Shown piece after piece: positions 36,735 to 46,397 of a DNA stretch of 55,824 nt. Origin of the DNA: Bacteroides mediterraneensis (GTDB lineage: Bacteria; Bacteroidota; Bacteroidia; Bacteroidales; Bacteroidaceae); assembly GCF_016900355.1 (NCBI RefSeq), contig NZ_JACJKA010000025.1, forward strand, positions 1-55,824, read 5' to 3'. A model generated the notes under the pieces. It made no database searches. It was not told the origin of the DNA and worked only from the letters and a program-made list of their open reading frames with translations. Made by a program: the position numbers and the translations under genes. Position 1 is the first letter of the stretch. Each line of letters begins with the position of its first letter.

Positions 36735-38045
36735 TTAGTATAACTTGCGGATTTCAGCTTCCCGATAATAATGCAGCAGAATCTGGTCGTAGGCATAGCC
36801 TTTTTCGCCCATCACGGCAGCGCCAATCTGGCAAAGGCCCACGCCGTGTCCCCATCCGGCACCGGTCAGTTCGAACCATTCCGGCACACCGTTTACCTCC
36901 GGTCCCTTGTCGACCACAAAGGCTGAGCTGAACAGGTGGGTGGGTGAGAGGGTCCGTCGTATTTCCAGCTCTTTTCCGATAATCATCGTTTTCAGGGTAC
37001 CTACAATCTTCAGGCGGCTGATACGGCCCGACTTTCCGCGTTCCACCGGGATGAGGTCGAGGATTTCGCCGTAATTGCTTTTGGTATGAGTCACAATCAG
37101 CTCGGCCAGTTCCGCCTGCGTATATCTCACCTTCCAGCGATAGAAATCTTGTGTTTCCTGGTCGTAGTTGTTGAGAATCTGGGAGAGGATTTTCGGGTCG
37201 GTGGTGTGGCAGAACGATTCCGGTCGTTGGCGGATCCAGCGTTCGGCTTCCTCCTCCTTTGTCAGGTCGGGCAGCGGGGATTCGGTGTCCAGGTCGCGTA
37301 CGGCACTAAGGTAAGGATATTTCTTGTCCTCCCAGCAGTAGTTGAATTCTTCGGTCACCCCGCCGCAGCATTTGGAGAAACGGGCATCGCAGATGGTGTG
37401 CTTGTACATGAGCACCTGGCCGCGGGTTTCCTTGACGGCTTCCACTACGCTCTGGTTCGATGCACGGGTGATACCTTGGTAGCGCTGGCAATGGTCATCG
37501 GCACAGACGTCGAAGATGGTATGGTCTTCGCGGTCGTACCAGCGAATATATTCTGTATCAGTTTTAAAGAAGGGGAAGAAGCCGCTTCCTTGTTTGCTGA
37601 GGGCTTTCCGCTTTTCAATCTGGGCCAGCAGCCAGCTCCTGGAAATCACGGCATGGGCTTTCAGAAACTCCAAGGAAGAGGTGGCACTCATCTCCGACGA
37701 AATGACGCTGGTCAGGTAGTCCTCAGCCGGAAGCTGGTTGATGGCCGTAATTTTTCCCTCGTCCACCACCAGTCGCAGGGTGCCTAAGAAGGTCTGTGTT
37801 TCCTGCCGTTCCCAATGGAAGTTGATGCCGATGGTCACGTCTTCAAGCGAGAAAGACGCATCGTCTTCCAGCGGGGTGAAGGTCAGTTCGCGGTATACGT
37901 TTCCGTTCCAAAAGATACCTCCTTCGTCGAAAGAGACATGCTGTTTGCCGGAGACGGTTTCCCCTTTGGCCAGGAACTTGGCATTGAGGGTGAAATGTAT
38001 TTCAAGGGCATTGACAATGCCCACGTTGATTTCGGGTTCTTTCAT
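36735..38045 (-). CDS. SpoIID/LytB-domain protein
   Basis: 436 residues from the ATG at 38045, five bases after the DUF4922 gene stop; a longer upstream frame has no family match. No signal peptide is visible, so a cytoplasmic place is possible. The SpoIID domain shows VISSEMSATSSLEFLKAHAV with the catalytic-type Glu and GWGHGVGLCQIGAAVMG near the C-terminus, plus ARFSKCCGGVTEEF. SpoIID of Bacillus is a lytic transglycosylase for denuded glycan. The absence of an export signal is odd for such an enzyme and may mean it works on imported muropeptides. Confidence 0.85.
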   Translation of the reverse strand: MKEPEINVGIVNALEIHFTLNAKFLAKGETVSGKQHVSFDEGGIFWNGNVYRELTFTPLEDDASFSLEDVTIGINFHWERQETQTFLGTLRLVVDEGKITAINQLPAEDYLTSVISSEMSATSSLEFLKAHAVISRSWLLAQIEKRKALSKQGSGFFPFFKTDTEYIRWYDREDHTIFDVCADDHCQRYQGITRASNQSVVEAVKETRGQVLMYKHTICDARFSKCCGGVTEEFNYCWEDKKYPYLSAVRDLDTESPLPDLTKEEEAERWIRQRPESFCHTTDPKILSQILNNYDQETQDFYRWKVRYTQAELAELIVTHTKSNYGEILDLIPVERGKSGRISRLKIVGTLKTMIIGKELEIRRTLSPTHLFSSAFVVDKGPEVNGVPEWFELTGAGWGHGVGLCQIGAAVMGEKGYAYDQILLHYYREAEIRKLY

Positions 38046-38050
38046 GATGC

Positions 38051-40483
38051 TTAATGTGTTACTTCGTGATAGATTTGCCGCAGGGTGTCGGCGTTCAGTT
38101 TTTGGAAATCTTCTTCGCGGGCTGTCACCAGGATACCAGCCATGTCGAGGGCTCCGGGACTGACAAGCAGTTGGGCACCTCCCTCGGCGGTGTAGCATTG
38201 CGGACGGTGGGCCGTTCGCGGAATGTAGACCGTGACAAACCCGTAGCGGGAATCATTCCAAGCAAACAGGTTGTAGCGGGGCTCCATCTCTCCTTCGGGC
38301 AAGGGCAGGCTGCGCAGATAGTTCTCAATCAGTCGGGTGCCGGTACCCATTCCTCCCTGGGTAATGAAAGCACGTAAGGGGCAGATATAGCCCTCAATGT
38401 CGTAAGCGATACAGGATTTTCCATCCGGTAACGGTTCGAATCCTTTTTCTACGGCGGTGCCCATCAGCTTGTTCCATTGCTGGATGAGGGGGACATCTTT
38501 CTGGCGTACGGCCTGAAAATGGAAATGGTCGGGAGCAGAGGCTCCACATTTGGCTCCGTTGTAGAATACGGTGTAGCCGCTGGCGAAATGATTTTCCAGC
38601 CAGTCGACCAGTCGCTCGGGCAATCGGCGGGCGGTCTTGTCGGCTAAGGTCTGCCACTGGTGCCGTTCCGTAGAAATGGTGAGGTGACCCGGCAGGATGG
38701 GATAAGGGTTCAGACGAAGGCTGAAGGCTTCGTCCAGCATAATGCGGAGACTCTGCTGTTCTTCCGGCTTGTGGCTCAGACAGAGGAAACAGGGACGGGC
38801 CGCGATGGAAGCCTTGTCCACTTTGGCGCAGGTGGAAACGGCACGGGCCGGGTTGAACTGCACGGTGATCTCGTTACCATCCAATGGGAGGGTGTGGGTC
38901 TGCACGTGCTCCAAGGCTTCGTGGTTCTTACGGGCCAATGGCCAAGTGTCCAGCTGGTGGTGGATGAAGGCGTCTGCCGAAATCTCCGGTGACGCTTCTT
39001 CCCAGGAAAGTGGACGACGAAGCATGGCTTGCCGTTTGCGTATTTCCAGCGTACGTAGGCTGTCTTTATAGCTGTTGTTCTGGTTCTGTTTTTCGATGCT
39101 CAGGGCTGCGTCGGAGTTACCTTCCCAGCGGCGACACAGATAAAGCACGTCATAGATGCGGCCGATGCGGTATTTGCGGGAGAAAGCCAGTCCTAAGGCA
39201 TAGTCTTCGCCGTAGCTGGTGTTCGGCACGCGGATTTCCCGCAGCAATGGTGTGAAGAAAGCACGCGGTGCCCCCAGTCCGTTGATGCGGAGGGCATTGT
39301 TGTGGCCGTTAGTGTCGGTCCACTCCTTGTGGTCGATGACGCCCGGCGGCAAGGTTTCCAGCTGGAAGTTGGTCATGCGGTACGAACCGATGACCATGGC
39401 GCAGCGTTCCCGGCGGAATTTGTCGACGATGGTCTGGAGGGTAGACGGACTGCTGTATAAGTCGTCACTGTCCAGTTGCACGGCGAAGCGTCCGCAGAGT
39501 GGATGATGCACACCTAAGTTCCAGCATCCACCGATACCCAGGTCGTCCCGTTCCGGAATGAGGTGGATTACCTTCTCATTGCCGGCATAGCGGTCGATGC
39601 ACTCCGTAGTACCGTCGGTCGAATGGTTGTCGATGACAATCACATTGAAAGGGAAATCGGTCTCTTGTGTCAGTACGGAATCAATGGCATCGGCAATGGT
39701 GCGGATGCGGTTGCGTACGGGGATGATGACTGACGCCTCGTAGGCAAATTCCCCTTCCGTGGGGTCGATGTCCCGCTGTACCGGAGGTAGGAAAGCACCG
39801 ATGTGCTTTAAATAATAGGTAAAGGCCGTTTCCCGTTCCAGTTGTACGCTCCGGTTGCGCGGGTCTACGTAGTCAAATTGTTTCTCGCCCGACTTGCGGG
39901 TATCTTCTTCAATTTCGGTATAAAGATACTCTCGGATATGGGTCAGTTCGTGCTGCTGGGAGAGGGCAAGTCGTACGGCATAGAGGGCCGAGTAACGGTA
40001 CTCCGGCTGGTGGGTGATACATTCAAAGGCTTCCTGCAAGGCCGCCGTCTTGAAAAGCAGCACCGAGCCGAAGTCGAAATCATCACGCACGCTTCCCGGC
40101 TGATAGTCGATGACCGGATGAGGCTGCCGTACTCCGTTGACTACCTGATAATGGTCGGCATAGACCATGCCGGTTTCCAGGGCGCACAGGTAGTCGCACA
40201 TGCGTTCCAGCGCCATGTAACCCATGTCCAGTGCCTGCGTCTTGGTATAGATGAGCAGGTAAGGCGTGTGCGTCAGCGACAGCATCTGCCGGATGCCGTC
40301 GGTCTGCTGGAACGAGAAATAGGGGAGGATGCGGCATTTGTCGGTAGGGGCACAGGCCTTCTCCGGGTGGTCGGTTAGTAGGAATATCTGGTCTGTCCGG
40401 GAACTGGCACTTAGTCCCTCAATGGTCTTATTTTGTTGGTTATCACCTTCGTAAGGAAGGAAACAAGTCACTAGATTATTCAT
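38051..40483 (-). CDS. Three-domain protein: GT-like, GT2 glycosyltransferase, DUF4922 (HIT-like)
   Basis: 810 residues. Residues 1-235 form a glycosyltransferase-like domain without clear catalytic motifs. Residues about 249-460 are a family 2 glycosyltransferase: [24 protein letters not shown] (DxD, 338-340) and YGEDYALG (likely catalytic Asp). Residues about 500-810 are DUF4922, related to HIT/GalT-type nucleotidyltransferases or phosphorylases: CFLC (565-568), [12 protein letters not shown] (592-603) and DHFHFQ (652-657). It may couple sugar transfer to nucleotide-sugar turnover. It is first in an operon with SpoIID and AmpG-like genes. The promoter region is symmetrical (40503-40543). 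Confidence 0.8.
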   Translation of the reverse strand: MNNLVTCFLPYEGDNQQNKTIEGLSASSRTDQIFLLTDHPEKACAPTDKCRILPYFSFQQTDGIRQMLSLTHTPYLLIYTKTQALDMGYMALERMCDYLCALETGMVYADHYQVVNGVRQPHPVIDYQPGSVRDDFDFGSVLLFKTAALQEAFECITHQPEYRYSALYAVRLALSQQHELTHIREYLYTEIEEDTRKSGEKQFDYVDPRNRSVQLERETAFTYYLKHIGAFLPPVQRDIDPTEGEFAYEASVIIPVRNRIRTIADAIDSVLTQETDFPFNVIVIDNHSTDGTTECIDRYAGNEKVIHLIPERDDLGIGGCWNLGVHHPLCGRFAVQLDSDDLYSSPSTLQTIVDKFRRERCAMVIGSYRMTNFQLETLPPGVIDHKEWTDTNGHNNALRINGLGAPRAFFTPLLREIRVPNTSYGEDYALGLAFSRKYRIGRIYDVLYLCRRWEGNSDAALSIEKQNQNNSYKDSLRTLEIRKRQAMLRRPLSWEEASPEISADAFIHHQLDTWPLARKNHEALEHVQTHTLPLDGNEITVQFNPARAVSTCAKVDKASIAARPCFLCLSHKPEEQQSLRIMLDEAFSLRLNPYPILPGHLTISTERHQWQTLADKTARRLPERLVDWLENHFASGYTVFYNGAKCGASAPDHFHFQAVRQKDVPLIQQWNKLMGTAVEKGFEPLPDGKSCIAYDIEGYICPLRAFITQGGMGTGTRLIENYLRSLPLPEGEMEPRYNLFAWNDSRYGFVTVYIPRTAHRPQCYTAEGGAQLLVSPGALDMAGILVTAREEDFQKLNADTLRQIYHEVTH

Positions 40484-40502
40484 ATTTAATACATTTATAC
40501 GG

Positions 40503-40543
40503 ACAAAGATAGGGAATATATCTTATTTTTTCCCTAACTTTGT
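40503..40543. promoter_or_regulatory. Symmetrical divergent promoter of the GT2 operon and rlmN
   Basis: A 14-bp inverted repeat with one mismatch (40503-40516 and 40530-40543) carries a -7 box in each arm: TATCTTTG on the minus strand (40511-40504) and TAACTTTG on the plus strand (40535-40542). Neither has a clear TTTG at -33. A protein bound to the symmetric site would control both directions. Confidence 0.55.
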
Positions 40544-40572
40544 ACGCTAAATGTGTAGAATATAAGAGAATT

Positions 40573-41628
40573 ATGATAACAAAAACTCCTTTATTGGGGA
40601 AAACACTGAACGAATTGAAAGTGATTGTGCAGGATTTGGGAATGCCCAAGTTCACGGCCGGACAGATTGCTTCGTGGTTGTACGACAAGAAAGTGCGTTC
40701 AATTGACGAGATGACCAACCTCTCGTTGAAGAACCGGGAGCGGTTGATGGAGAACTACGAAGTGGGAGCCAGTGCACCGGTGCATGAGATGCGTTCGGTA
40801 GATGGAACAGTGAAGTATCTGTTCTGCACGCCCGAAGGTGATTACATTGAATCCGTATATATTCCCGACGAAGACCGGGCCACGCTTTGTGTTTCTTCAC
40901 AAGTGGGATGCAAGATGAATTGTAAGTTTTGTATGACCGGGAAACAGGGATATACCACCAGTCTGACCGCGGCACAGATTCTGAACCAGATTTATTCGGT
41001 GCCCGAACGGGATACCCTGACCAATGTGGTGTTCATGGGCATGGGAGAGCCGTTTGACAACCTCGATGAGGTGCTGCGTGCGTTGGAAATCCTGACGGCC
41101 GATTATGGCTACAAATGGAGTCCGAAACGTATTACCGTATCGTCTGTCGGACTTCGGAAAGGTTTGGAACGTTTCTTGCAGGAGAGTGACTGCCACTTGG
41201 CCATCAGTCTGCATTCACCGTTTCCTGCCCAGCGCCGGGAACTGATGCCGGCCGAGAAGGCTTTCTCCATCACGGAAATCGTGGACATCCTCCGCAAGTA
41301 TGATTTCAGTAAGCAACGCCGCCTGTCTTTTGAATACATCGTGTTCAAGGGAGTGAACGACAGCTTGATTTACGCCAAAGAACTGGTCAAGCTGTTGCGG
41401 GGACTCGATTGCCGGATGAACCTGATTCGTTTCCATGCTATCCCGAATGTAGATTTGGAGGGAGTTGACATGGAATCGATGATTGCGTTCCGTGACTATT
41501 TGACCCAGCATGGATTGTTTGCTACCATCCGTGCTTCTCGTGGAGAAGATATCTTTGCCGCTTGCGGTATGCTGTCTACTGCCCAGCAGCAGGCAGAGAA
41601 AAAAGAAAAAGAAAATGAAACCATTTAA
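40573..41628 (+). CDS. rlmN: Dual-specificity 23S rRNA/tRNA adenine-C2 methyltransferase
   Basis: 351 residues from the ATG at 40573. A radical SAM enzyme that methylates A2503 of 23S rRNA and A37 of some tRNAs. The iron-sulfur motif CKMNCKFC is clear (CxxxCxxC). FMGMGEPFDN, ISLHSP, the conserved Cys in GLDCRMNLIRFH and the C-terminal ASRGEDIFAACGML (methyl-carrying Cys) are all in place. Followed 12 bp later by the DUF4837 gene on the same strand. Confidence 0.97.
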   Translation: MITKTPLLGKTLNELKVIVQDLGMPKFTAGQIASWLYDKKVRSIDEMTNLSLKNRERLMENYEVGASAPVHEMRSVDGTVKYLFCTPEGDYIESVYIPDEDRATLCVSSQVGCKMNCKFCMTGKQGYTTSLTAAQILNQIYSVPERDTLTNVVFMGMGEPFDNLDEVLRALEILTADYGYKWSPKRITVSSVGLRKGLERFLQESDCHLAISLHSPFPAQRRELMPAEKAFSITEIVDILRKYDFSKQRRLSFEYIVFKGVNDSLIYAKELVKLLRGLDCRMNLIRFHAIPNVDLEGVDMESMIAFRDYLTQHGLFATIRASRGEDIFAACGMLSTAQQQAEKKEKENETI

Positions 41629-41640
41629 TACCAGAATATC

Positions 41641-42708
41641 ATGAAGCGAGTAACTTATTATCTTGGGATAGCCTTGGCAGTGCTGTCATTTGCTTCCTGC
41701 CGTAATGGTGGAAAGAGTATCATCACTCCGGTGTCCAGCGGACGCCCTTACGAAGTAATGGTGGTAGCCGACGACAAATGTTGGATGAGTCCGGACAGTG
41801 CCCTCTTCCACGTGTTGGACACCGATGTGCCGGGATTGCCACAGTCGGAACGCTCGTTCCGTATTTCGCGTGTGCGTCCGGATGCGTTTAACCGGTCGGT
41901 CCGTCTTTTCCGCAACATCATCATTGTGGATATTCAGGACATCTACACGCAGCCCAAATTCAAATATACCCGTGATGCCTATTCTTCTCCACAGATGATT
42001 ATGACCATCCAGGCACCCAATCAGCAGGAATTTGCCGATTATGTATCGAAGAACGGACAGGTGATTATCGATTTCTTCACCCGTGCTGAAATGAACCGTC
42101 AGGTCAAACTGTTGGAAAAGAAGCACAGTGAACTGATTTCTACGAAGGTGAAGAGTCTGTTCGACTGCGACATCTGGATGCCGGTGGAACTGGAATCGTA
42201 TAAGGTAGGAAAGGACTTTCTTTGGGCTTCCAGCAACCTGAATGACCTGAACTTCGTGATGTATTCTTATCCGTTCCGTGATAAGAACACCTTTACCAAG
42301 GAGTATTTCATTCACAAGCGCGACTCTGTCATGAAAGTGAACCTTCCGGGCGAGCGTGAAGGCATGTATATGGAAACATCCGATTCCATCTTCCTTACCA
42401 CTCGCAATATTGCTGTGAAAGGAGATTATGCGTTTGAAGCTCGCGGATTGTGGGATATGAAGAATGATGCCATGGGCGGTCCGTTCGTATCTCATGTACG
42501 CGTAGACCGTGAGCATGCCCGCGTCATTGTAGTGGAAGGGTTTGTTTATAACCCGGGCAAGCTGAAACGCGACCAAATCCGTAAACTGAATGCGGCGCTT
42601 TATACCTTGCAGCTCCCGTCGGAAAAAGAAGTGTCGGAGATTCCGGTAGACAATACCATTTCGGAAGAAAAAGTGAACAAAGAAGAAGCTGAACAGAACA
42701 AGCAATAA
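41641..42708 (+). CDS. DUF4837 lipoprotein
   Basis: 355 residues. Signal peptide with a lipobox-like FASC (Cys20). The mature part is mixed alpha/beta with 'RPYEVMVVADDKCWMSPDSA' at its start, 'IIIVDIQDIYTQPKFKYTRD' and 'RGLWDMKNDAMGGPFVSHVR'. This is the DUF4837 family, restricted to Bacteroidetes, of unknown function and probably lipid-anchored in the envelope. The last 30 residues are a charged tail. The operon context (rlmN before, pdxA 2 bp after) is conserved in my memory of Bacteroides genomes but gives no functional clue. Confidence 0.85.
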   Translation: MKRVTYYLGIALAVLSFASCRNGGKSIITPVSSGRPYEVMVVADDKCWMSPDSALFHVLDTDVPGLPQSERSFRISRVRPDAFNRSVRLFRNIIIVDIQDIYTQPKFKYTRDAYSSPQMIMTIQAPNQQEFADYVSKNGQVIIDFFTRAEMNRQVKLLEKKHSELISTKVKSLFDCDIWMPVELESYKVGKDFLWASSNLNDLNFVMYSYPFRDKNTFTKEYFIHKRDSVMKVNLPGEREGMYMETSDSIFLTTRNIAVKGDYAFEARGLWDMKNDAMGGPFVSHVRVDREHARVIVVEGFVYNPGKLKRDQIRKLNAALYTLQLPSEKEVSEIPVDNTISEEKVNKEEAEQNKQ

Positions 42709-42710
42709 AT

Positions 42711-43805
42711 ATGGAAAATCGTAAAATTAGAGTGGGTATCACTCATGGAGATATAAATGGGGTTGGTTATGAGGTGATTTTGAAAACCTTCTCCGATCCT
42801 ACCATGCTGGAATTGTGTACGCCGGTTATCTACGGTTCGCCGAAGGTGGCTGCCTATCATCGCAAAGCCATGGAAATACCGACCAACTTCAGCATCGTAA
42901 ACACGGCAGAAGATGCACAGGACGGAAGAGTAAACGTAGTGAACTGCATTGAAGAAGAATTGAAGGTGGAGCTTTCCAAACCGACGCCTGAAGCAGGAAA
43001 GGCAGCCTTGACAGCGTTGGAAAGAGCACTGACTGACTATCGTGACGGCTTGTTCGATGTATTGGTCACGGCTCCCATCAATAAGCATACCATTCAGTCG
43101 GAGACTTTCCACTTTCCCGGTCATACAGAATATATTGAGGAACGGGTGGGCGACGGACAGAAGGCTCTTATGATTCTGTTGAAAGGTGATTTCCGTGTGG
43201 CACTGGTCACCGGACATGTGCCGGTGCGAGACATTCCCGGTATGTTGACCAAGGAACTGATTATGGAAAAGATGGAAATCTTCCACCAGTCACTGAAGAA
43301 AGATTTCGGCATCGACAATCCGCGTATCGCCGTCTTCTCCTTGAATCCGCATGCGGGCGACAACGGTTTGCTGGGTACGGAAGAGCAGGAGATTATCATT
43401 CCGGCCATGAAGGAAATGATTGCCAAGGGCGTGCAGTGCTTCGGGCCTTATCCAGCAGATGGCTTCATGGGTTCCGGCAACTATACCCACTTTGACGGTA
43501 TTCTGGCCATGTATCACGACCAGGGACTGGCTCCGTTCAAGGCGCTGGCCATGGATGAGGGAGTGAACTTCACTGCGGGGCTGCCCATCGTACGTACTTC
43601 ACCGGCTCACGGTACGGCGTACGACATTGCCGGAAAAGGAATTGCTTCGGAAGATTCGTTCCGTCAGGCAGTGTACGTGGCTATGGATGTGTTCCGCAAC
43701 CGTGCCTGGGAGAAAGAAATCAGTGCACGCCCGTTGCGCAAGCAGTATTATGAGAAACGTGATGATAGTGATAAACTGAAATTAGATAGCGTAGAAGAAG
43801 AATAA
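42711..43805 (+). CDS. pdxA: 4-hydroxythreonine-4-phosphate dehydrogenase
   Basis: 364 residues. It oxidises 4-phosphohydroxy-L-threonine in the DXP-dependent pyridoxal phosphate pathway. Metal-binding histidines are in HFPGHTEYIEE and MYHDQGLAPFKAL; GLPIVRTSPAHGTAYDIAGKG is diagnostic. The N-terminal phosphate loop, usually GDPAGIGPE, reads GDINGVGYE, as in Bacteroidetes members. An insertion of about 30 residues follows residue 60. Two bases separate it from the DUF4837 gene and one base from the nucleotidyltransferase, so all are probably one transcript. Confidence 0.95.
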   Translation: MENRKIRVGITHGDINGVGYEVILKTFSDPTMLELCTPVIYGSPKVAAYHRKAMEIPTNFSIVNTAEDAQDGRVNVVNCIEEELKVELSKPTPEAGKAALTALERALTDYRDGLFDVLVTAPINKHTIQSETFHFPGHTEYIEERVGDGQKALMILLKGDFRVALVTGHVPVRDIPGMLTKELIMEKMEIFHQSLKKDFGIDNPRIAVFSLNPHAGDNGLLGTEEQEIIIPAMKEMIAKGVQCFGPYPADGFMGSGNYTHFDGILAMYHDQGLAPFKALAMDEGVNFTAGLPIVRTSPAHGTAYDIAGKGIASEDSFRQAVYVAMDVFRNRAWEKEISARPLRKQYYEKRDDSDKLKLDSVEEE

Positions 43806-43806
43806 C

Positions 43807-44514
43807 ATGAAGTTTGCAATCATATCAGCCGGGGAGGGGTCCCGGTTGTCACAAGAAGGAGTTCAGTTGCCCAAGCCTTTGGTGCAACTGAACGGTGTGG
43901 CCATGATTGACCGCCTGATACACATCTTCGCACAGAACGGAGCGGAGGAAGTGGTCGTCATCATCAACAACGAGGTACCCCTTACAAAGGCTCATTTGCA
44001 TGAATTGGAAAAGACATCGGAAGTACCTTTGCGGGTAGTGGTCAAGACTACTCCGAGTTCCATGCATAGTTTCTATGAACTGAGTCGTTACCTGAAAGAC
44101 GACCGTTTCTGTCTGACTACTGTCGACACCATTTTCCGGGAAGAAGAGTTCGCCCGTTTCATTGAAGCCTTCAAGGCTTTTGACGGCGACGGCATGATGG
44201 CTGTAACCGATTATATCGACGACGAGAAACCCTTGTACATCGGTACGGATGCGGCCAATCGCATTACCGGGTTCTACGACAGTCTGCAGCCCGACACCCG
44301 TTACATTTCGGGCGGAATTTATTGTTTGTCTCCTAAGTCGATTGTGACGTTGGAGAAATGCATGGCGCAAGGCATGTCACGTATGCGCAATTTTCAGCGC
44401 CAGTTGGTAGCTGACGGCTTGCGGCTTAAAGCTTATCCATTTTCTAAAATTCTGGATGTAGACCATGCGGACGACATCGTAAAAGCAGAGGCTTTTCTAA
44501 ACGGACAAGACTAA
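43807..44514 (+). CDS. Sugar/alcohol-phosphate nucleotidyltransferase
   Basis: 235 residues, one GT-A-type nucleotidyltransferase domain. SAGEGSRL (7-14) is the nucleotide-binding loop, LPKPL (21-25) has the conserved Lys, and LTTVDT (104-108 region) holds the metal Asp. The C-terminal LDVDHADDIVKAEAF completes the family pattern. It probably makes an NDP- or CDP-activated phospho-compound. The closest pathway logic is inositol- or choline-phosphate cytidylyltransferase (IPCT/LicC type), because a CDP-alcohol phosphatidyltransferase lies two genes on. The exact substrate is not deducible. Confidence 0.8.
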   Translation: MKFAIISAGEGSRLSQEGVQLPKPLVQLNGVAMIDRLIHIFAQNGAEEVVVIINNEVPLTKAHLHELEKTSEVPLRVVVKTTPSSMHSFYELSRYLKDDRFCLTTVDTIFREEEFARFIEAFKAFDGDGMMAVTDYIDDEKPLYIGTDAANRITGFYDSLQPDTRYISGGIYCLSPKSIVTLEKCMAQGMSRMRNFQRQLVADGLRLKAYPFSKILDVDHADDIVKAEAFLNGQD

Positions 44515-44583
44515 CGAAAAGAGAACGAGAGAGTAAGTAACTAAACCTGATTTTTTGCGAAAAATCTAGAATCAAAAGATAGA

Positions 44584-45453
44584 ATGTATAAAAGAGGAGA
44601 GAAGATTTGGGTGGTTGGTGTGAGCCGCGGTAATGAGTATTCCCCGAATCATGTAGACAATGACGCTGCCATCATCCGACTGGCAGCAGAAGCATTGGAG
44701 AAAATGGGGTGTGAGGTCACTATGTATCCGGAAAAGGAATTTGTGACTAAAAAAATAGAGGCAAAGTTTATCTTTGACATGGCACGTGATAGAACCACCA
44801 TCGAACGGTTGAAGGAATTGGAAGCTGACGGAGCTGTGGTTGTAAATTCGGCCTATGGCATTGATAATTGTGTTCGTCAGCGGATGACGGAACTGCTGAT
44901 GGCAAACGGAGTGCCCCATCCGCAGAGTTTTATTATTCCCACCGACGGGAAGTTTACCCCTTCCATTTTCCCTTGCTGGATTAAGCGGGGCAATTCGCAT
45001 GCCATGGTGAAAGAAGACGTGGTATATGTGGAATGCCGGGAAGAAGCCGAGGTGGTGATGGCCGATTTCCGGAAACGGAACATTCCGGTGGCCGTGGTCA
45101 ACGAACACCTGGTAGGAGACTTGGTGAAGTTCTACGGCGTGCAGGGAACGGATTTCTTCTACAGTTTTTATCCCACGGAACAATCACACAGCAAGTTCGG
45201 TTTGGAAGCCATCAACGGAGAGACGCGTGGATTTCCTTTTGACGTGAAACAGCTTCAGACTTATGCGAACAAGGCCGCTGAAGTGCTGAATGTTCCTATC
45301 TACGGAGGTGACTGCGTGGTATCGTCCACCGGTGAAATCCGTATCATTGATTTCAATGACTGGCCCAGCTTTGCCCGCTGCCGGGTGGAAGCCGGACCGG
45401 AAATAGCCAAATGTATTTATAACCGCATCATGCACAAATTAGAAAAAGAATGA
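44584..45453 (+). CDS. ATP-grasp-type ligase of unknown substrate
   Basis: 289 residues. The N-terminal third (1-95) is a nucleotide-fold-like domain starting GEKIWVVGVSRGNEYSPNHVDND. The central and C-terminal parts resemble ATP-grasp enzymes: CWIKRGNSHAMVKEDVVYV (ATP-binding Lys) and EIRIIDFNDWPSFARCR, where DFNDWPS is a metal-binding type motif. Such enzymes join a carboxylate to an amine, thiol or hydroxyl. It overlaps the CDP-alcohol phosphatidyltransferase by 4 bp, so the two are coupled. It may add an amino acid or other group to the head group. The family assignment is my reading, not a database match. Confidence 0.65.
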   Translation: MYKRGEKIWVVGVSRGNEYSPNHVDNDAAIIRLAAEALEKMGCEVTMYPEKEFVTKKIEAKFIFDMARDRTTIERLKELEADGAVVVNSAYGIDNCVRQRMTELLMANGVPHPQSFIIPTDGKFTPSIFPCWIKRGNSHAMVKEDVVYVECREEAEVVMADFRKRNIPVAVVNEHLVGDLVKFYGVQGTDFFYSFYPTEQSHSKFGLEAINGETRGFPFDVKQLQTYANKAAEVLNVPIYGGDCVVSSTGEIRIIDFNDWPSFARCRVEAGPEIAKCIYNRIMHKLEKE

Positions 45454-46397
45454 GTACGGAGAAAAAAGGAGTAGAGGCTTCTTTCAAGTCCATGGATACA
45501 GAAGAGCTTCTGGACATCCATTTCAATCGCCCCATCGGTTATGTGTGGGCTTTGTTTTTCCAGCGTTTCGGCGTTCATCCCAATGTGGTGACCATCCTGT
45601 CCATCATCCTCGGGGTGGCGGCAGGGGTGATGTTCTATTATCCCGATATGACCCATACGCTGATTGGTATTTTCCTGCTGATGTGGGCTAACCATTATGA
45701 CAGCTGCGACGGACAGTTGGCGCGTATGACCGGAAAGAAAACCCGCTGGGGACGTATGCTCGACGGATTTGCCGGCGACCTTTGGTTCTTCACCATCTAT
45801 GTGGCCATTTGCTTGCGCCTGACCAACCAACCGCTTCCTTTCCATATCGGAGAGGCTTCCGGGCAGACCTGGAGCATTTATATCTGGTTGATTGCCCTGT
45901 TCTCCGGTACGGTGTGCCACAGCAAGCAGTGTACGCTGGCCGATTATTACCGTAATATCCACTTGTTTTTCCTGAAGGGAAAGGCCGGCAGTGAGCTGGA
46001 CAATTTCAAGCAGCAGCGCGAGATTTTCCACAGTCTGCCTTGGAAAGGCAACTTCTGGTGGAAGGCTTTTCTGTATTTCTACGGCAACTATACCCGCAAG
46101 CAGGAACAGATGACGCCGAACTTCCAGCGTTTCTATGCCTTTGTGCAGGAGCGTTATGGCGACAACATCCCTCAGGCACTGCGCGACGAATTCCGTGCCC
46201 TGAGCCTCCCGCTGATGAAGTACACCAACATCCTGACCTTCAACACCCGTGCGATAGCCCTTTACATCAGTCTGCTGATTGGGGAGCCGTGGTTGTACTT
46301 TATCTTCGAGATTGTGGTGATGACTTCCTTGTTCGTGTACATGCGTCACCGTCACGAAGCTTTGTGCGCATTCCTTTATCATAAATACGCCAAATAA
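45450..46397 (+). CDS. CDP-alcohol phosphatidyltransferase family protein
   Basis: 315 residues, with membrane helices around 47-80 and more after 112. The signature D84xxD87G88xxA91R92(x8)G101xxxD105 is present (DSCDGQLAR ... GRMLD). The last Asp, at +4 from D105 in the canonical D(x3)D form, is displaced by one to D110 (GFAGD). The reaction would transfer a phospho-alcohol from a CDP-activated donor to an acceptor, as in inositol or choline phospholipid synthesis. About 130 C-terminal residues (from about 185 on) are extra relative to simple family members. It is coupled by overlap to the genes on both sides. Confidence 0.85.
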   Translation: MSTEKKGVEASFKSMDTEELLDIHFNRPIGYVWALFFQRFGVHPNVVTILSIILGVAAGVMFYYPDMTHTLIGIFLLMWANHYDSCDGQLARMTGKKTRWGRMLDGFAGDLWFFTIYVAICLRLTNQPLPFHIGEASGQTWSIYIWLIALFSGTVCHSKQCTLADYYRNIHLFFLKGKAGSELDNFKQQREIFHSLPWKGNFWWKAFLYFYGNYTRKQEQMTPNFQRFYAFVQERYGDNIPQALRDEFRALSLPLMKYTNILTFNTRAIALYISLLIGEPWLYFIFEIVVMTSLFVYMRHRHEALCAFLYHKYAK

